From: CAZOVB01 sp964583095
GTDB taxonomy: Bacteria; Planctomycetota; Phycisphaerae; SM23-33
NCBI GenBank assembly: GCA_964583095.1
Contig: CAZOVB010000062.1
Location: 1-26,588, forward strand
Length of the DNA stretch: 26,588 nucleotides
Direction of reading: 5' to 3'
Below, one piece after another: positions 26,288 to 26,588 of this stretch. Numbering within the stretch: position 1 is the stretch's first letter; every line of letters begins with the position of its first letter. Under the pieces are notes generated by a model, which worked only from the letters and a program-made list of their open reading frames with translations, was not told the origin of the DNA and did not search any database. A program made the position numbers and the translations under genes.

Positions 26288-26588
26288 TGGCGCCTGAAGG
26301 CGCGAATCGTGGCCACACGAGCCCGCCAACCTGAGGCGAGACGGTGGCACCGGGGAGGGGCGAAGTGGGAGCACACGAGGCACCGCCCTGGGGACAGGGC
26401 GGTGGCACCGGGGAGGGGGAATCGTGGCCACACGAGCCCGCCAACCTGAGGCGAGACGGTGGCACCGGGGAGGGGCGAAGTGGGAGCACACGAGGCACCG
26501 CCCTGGGGACAGGGCGGTGGCACCGGGGAGGGGGAATCGTGGCCACACGAGCCCGCCAACCTGAGGCGAGACGGTGGCACCGGGGAGG
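26288..26588 (+). repeat. Right REP-like array, 115-bp higher-order unit (A/B half-units), cut by window edge
   Basis: A half-units start at 26305, 26420 and 26535 (56 bp) and B half-units at 26361 and 26476 (59 bp). The AB period is exactly 115 bp. B carries the hairpin CACCGCCCT, loop GGGGAC, AGGGCGGTG (first copy 26381-26404). A is diverged in the stem but shares GGTGGCACCGGGGAGGGG and CACACGAG. Just before the array a related short hairpin (GCGCC TGAA GGCGC) lies at 26290-26303. The array continues beyond the window. Confidence 0.93.

Larger units (their letters stand above)
25508..26588. mobile_element. RAYT locus flanked by inverted REP-like arrays
   Basis: The transposase gene lies between two arrays of the same hairpin repeat facing each other, the usual layout of RAYT/REP loci. 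This differs from an active IS200 insertion, which has single hairpin ends and no tandem arrays. The right boundary is not in the window. Confidence 0.8.

Noticed and set aside
25508..26588. CRISPR array
   Set aside because: Units are contiguous tandem repeats with no unique spacers, and no cas gene is present; the neighbour is a RAYT.

Overview
The window looks like a chromosomal segment from a high-GC member of the Planctomycetota, probably Phycisphaerae-like. This is an inference from gene content: a PEP-CTERM-tailed alkaline phosphatase, a BatA/von Willebrand membrane protein, a secreted WD40 propeller with a short helical insertion, a very large AsmA-like protein, and a LarA-family protein divergent from a glycogen-synthase-like glycosyltransferase. 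No rRNA gene or classical marker in the window settles the taxonomy beyond that.

Positions 1-12857 are almost entirely minus-strand. From upstream to downstream they carry a BatA/VWA membrane protein, a FabZ-type hotdog dehydratase, a UvrC-like protein with an eroded nuclease motif, the 1241-residue AsmA-like protein, MTA phosphorylase (mtnP), the SRP GTPase (ffh) and the WD40 protein. The last ends in an intrinsic terminator overlapping its stop codon. The 5' end of a tRNA (most like tRNA-Ile) runs off the left edge.

Positions 12945-19073 alternate in strand: a small secreted unknown (+), alkaline phosphatase (-), ribosomal protein S1 (-) and a HAD phosphatase (+). Strong hairpin terminators sit at the convergent junctions. 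The 612-bp gap between rpsA and the HAD gene holds a roughly 209-bp imperfect inverted-repeat element with a symmetric multi-hairpin layout and no recognised gene.

Positions 19074-25491 carry a chemoreceptor with a duplicated helical sensor and a possible RNA switch in its leader, an Rrf2-type Fe-S regulator, a glycogen-synthase-like GT-B enzyme and, divergently, a LarA-family protein that keeps the catalytic and cofactor-binding residues.

Positions 25500-26588 are the most distinctive part. A REP-associated tyrosine transposase (RAYT, HUH/Y1 type) lies between two arrays of the same ~57-bp hairpin repeat in opposite orientations. The left array has about three identical 57-bp units. The right array is a higher-order 115-bp tandem of two diverged half-units and continues past the window edge. 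The hairpin stem shows a compensatory base-pair change between the arrays. The transposase frame has no stop before the left array and reads through it into the antisense of the LarA-family gene. I read this as a resident REP/RAYT (domesticated IS200-like) system that has recently expanded its repeats.
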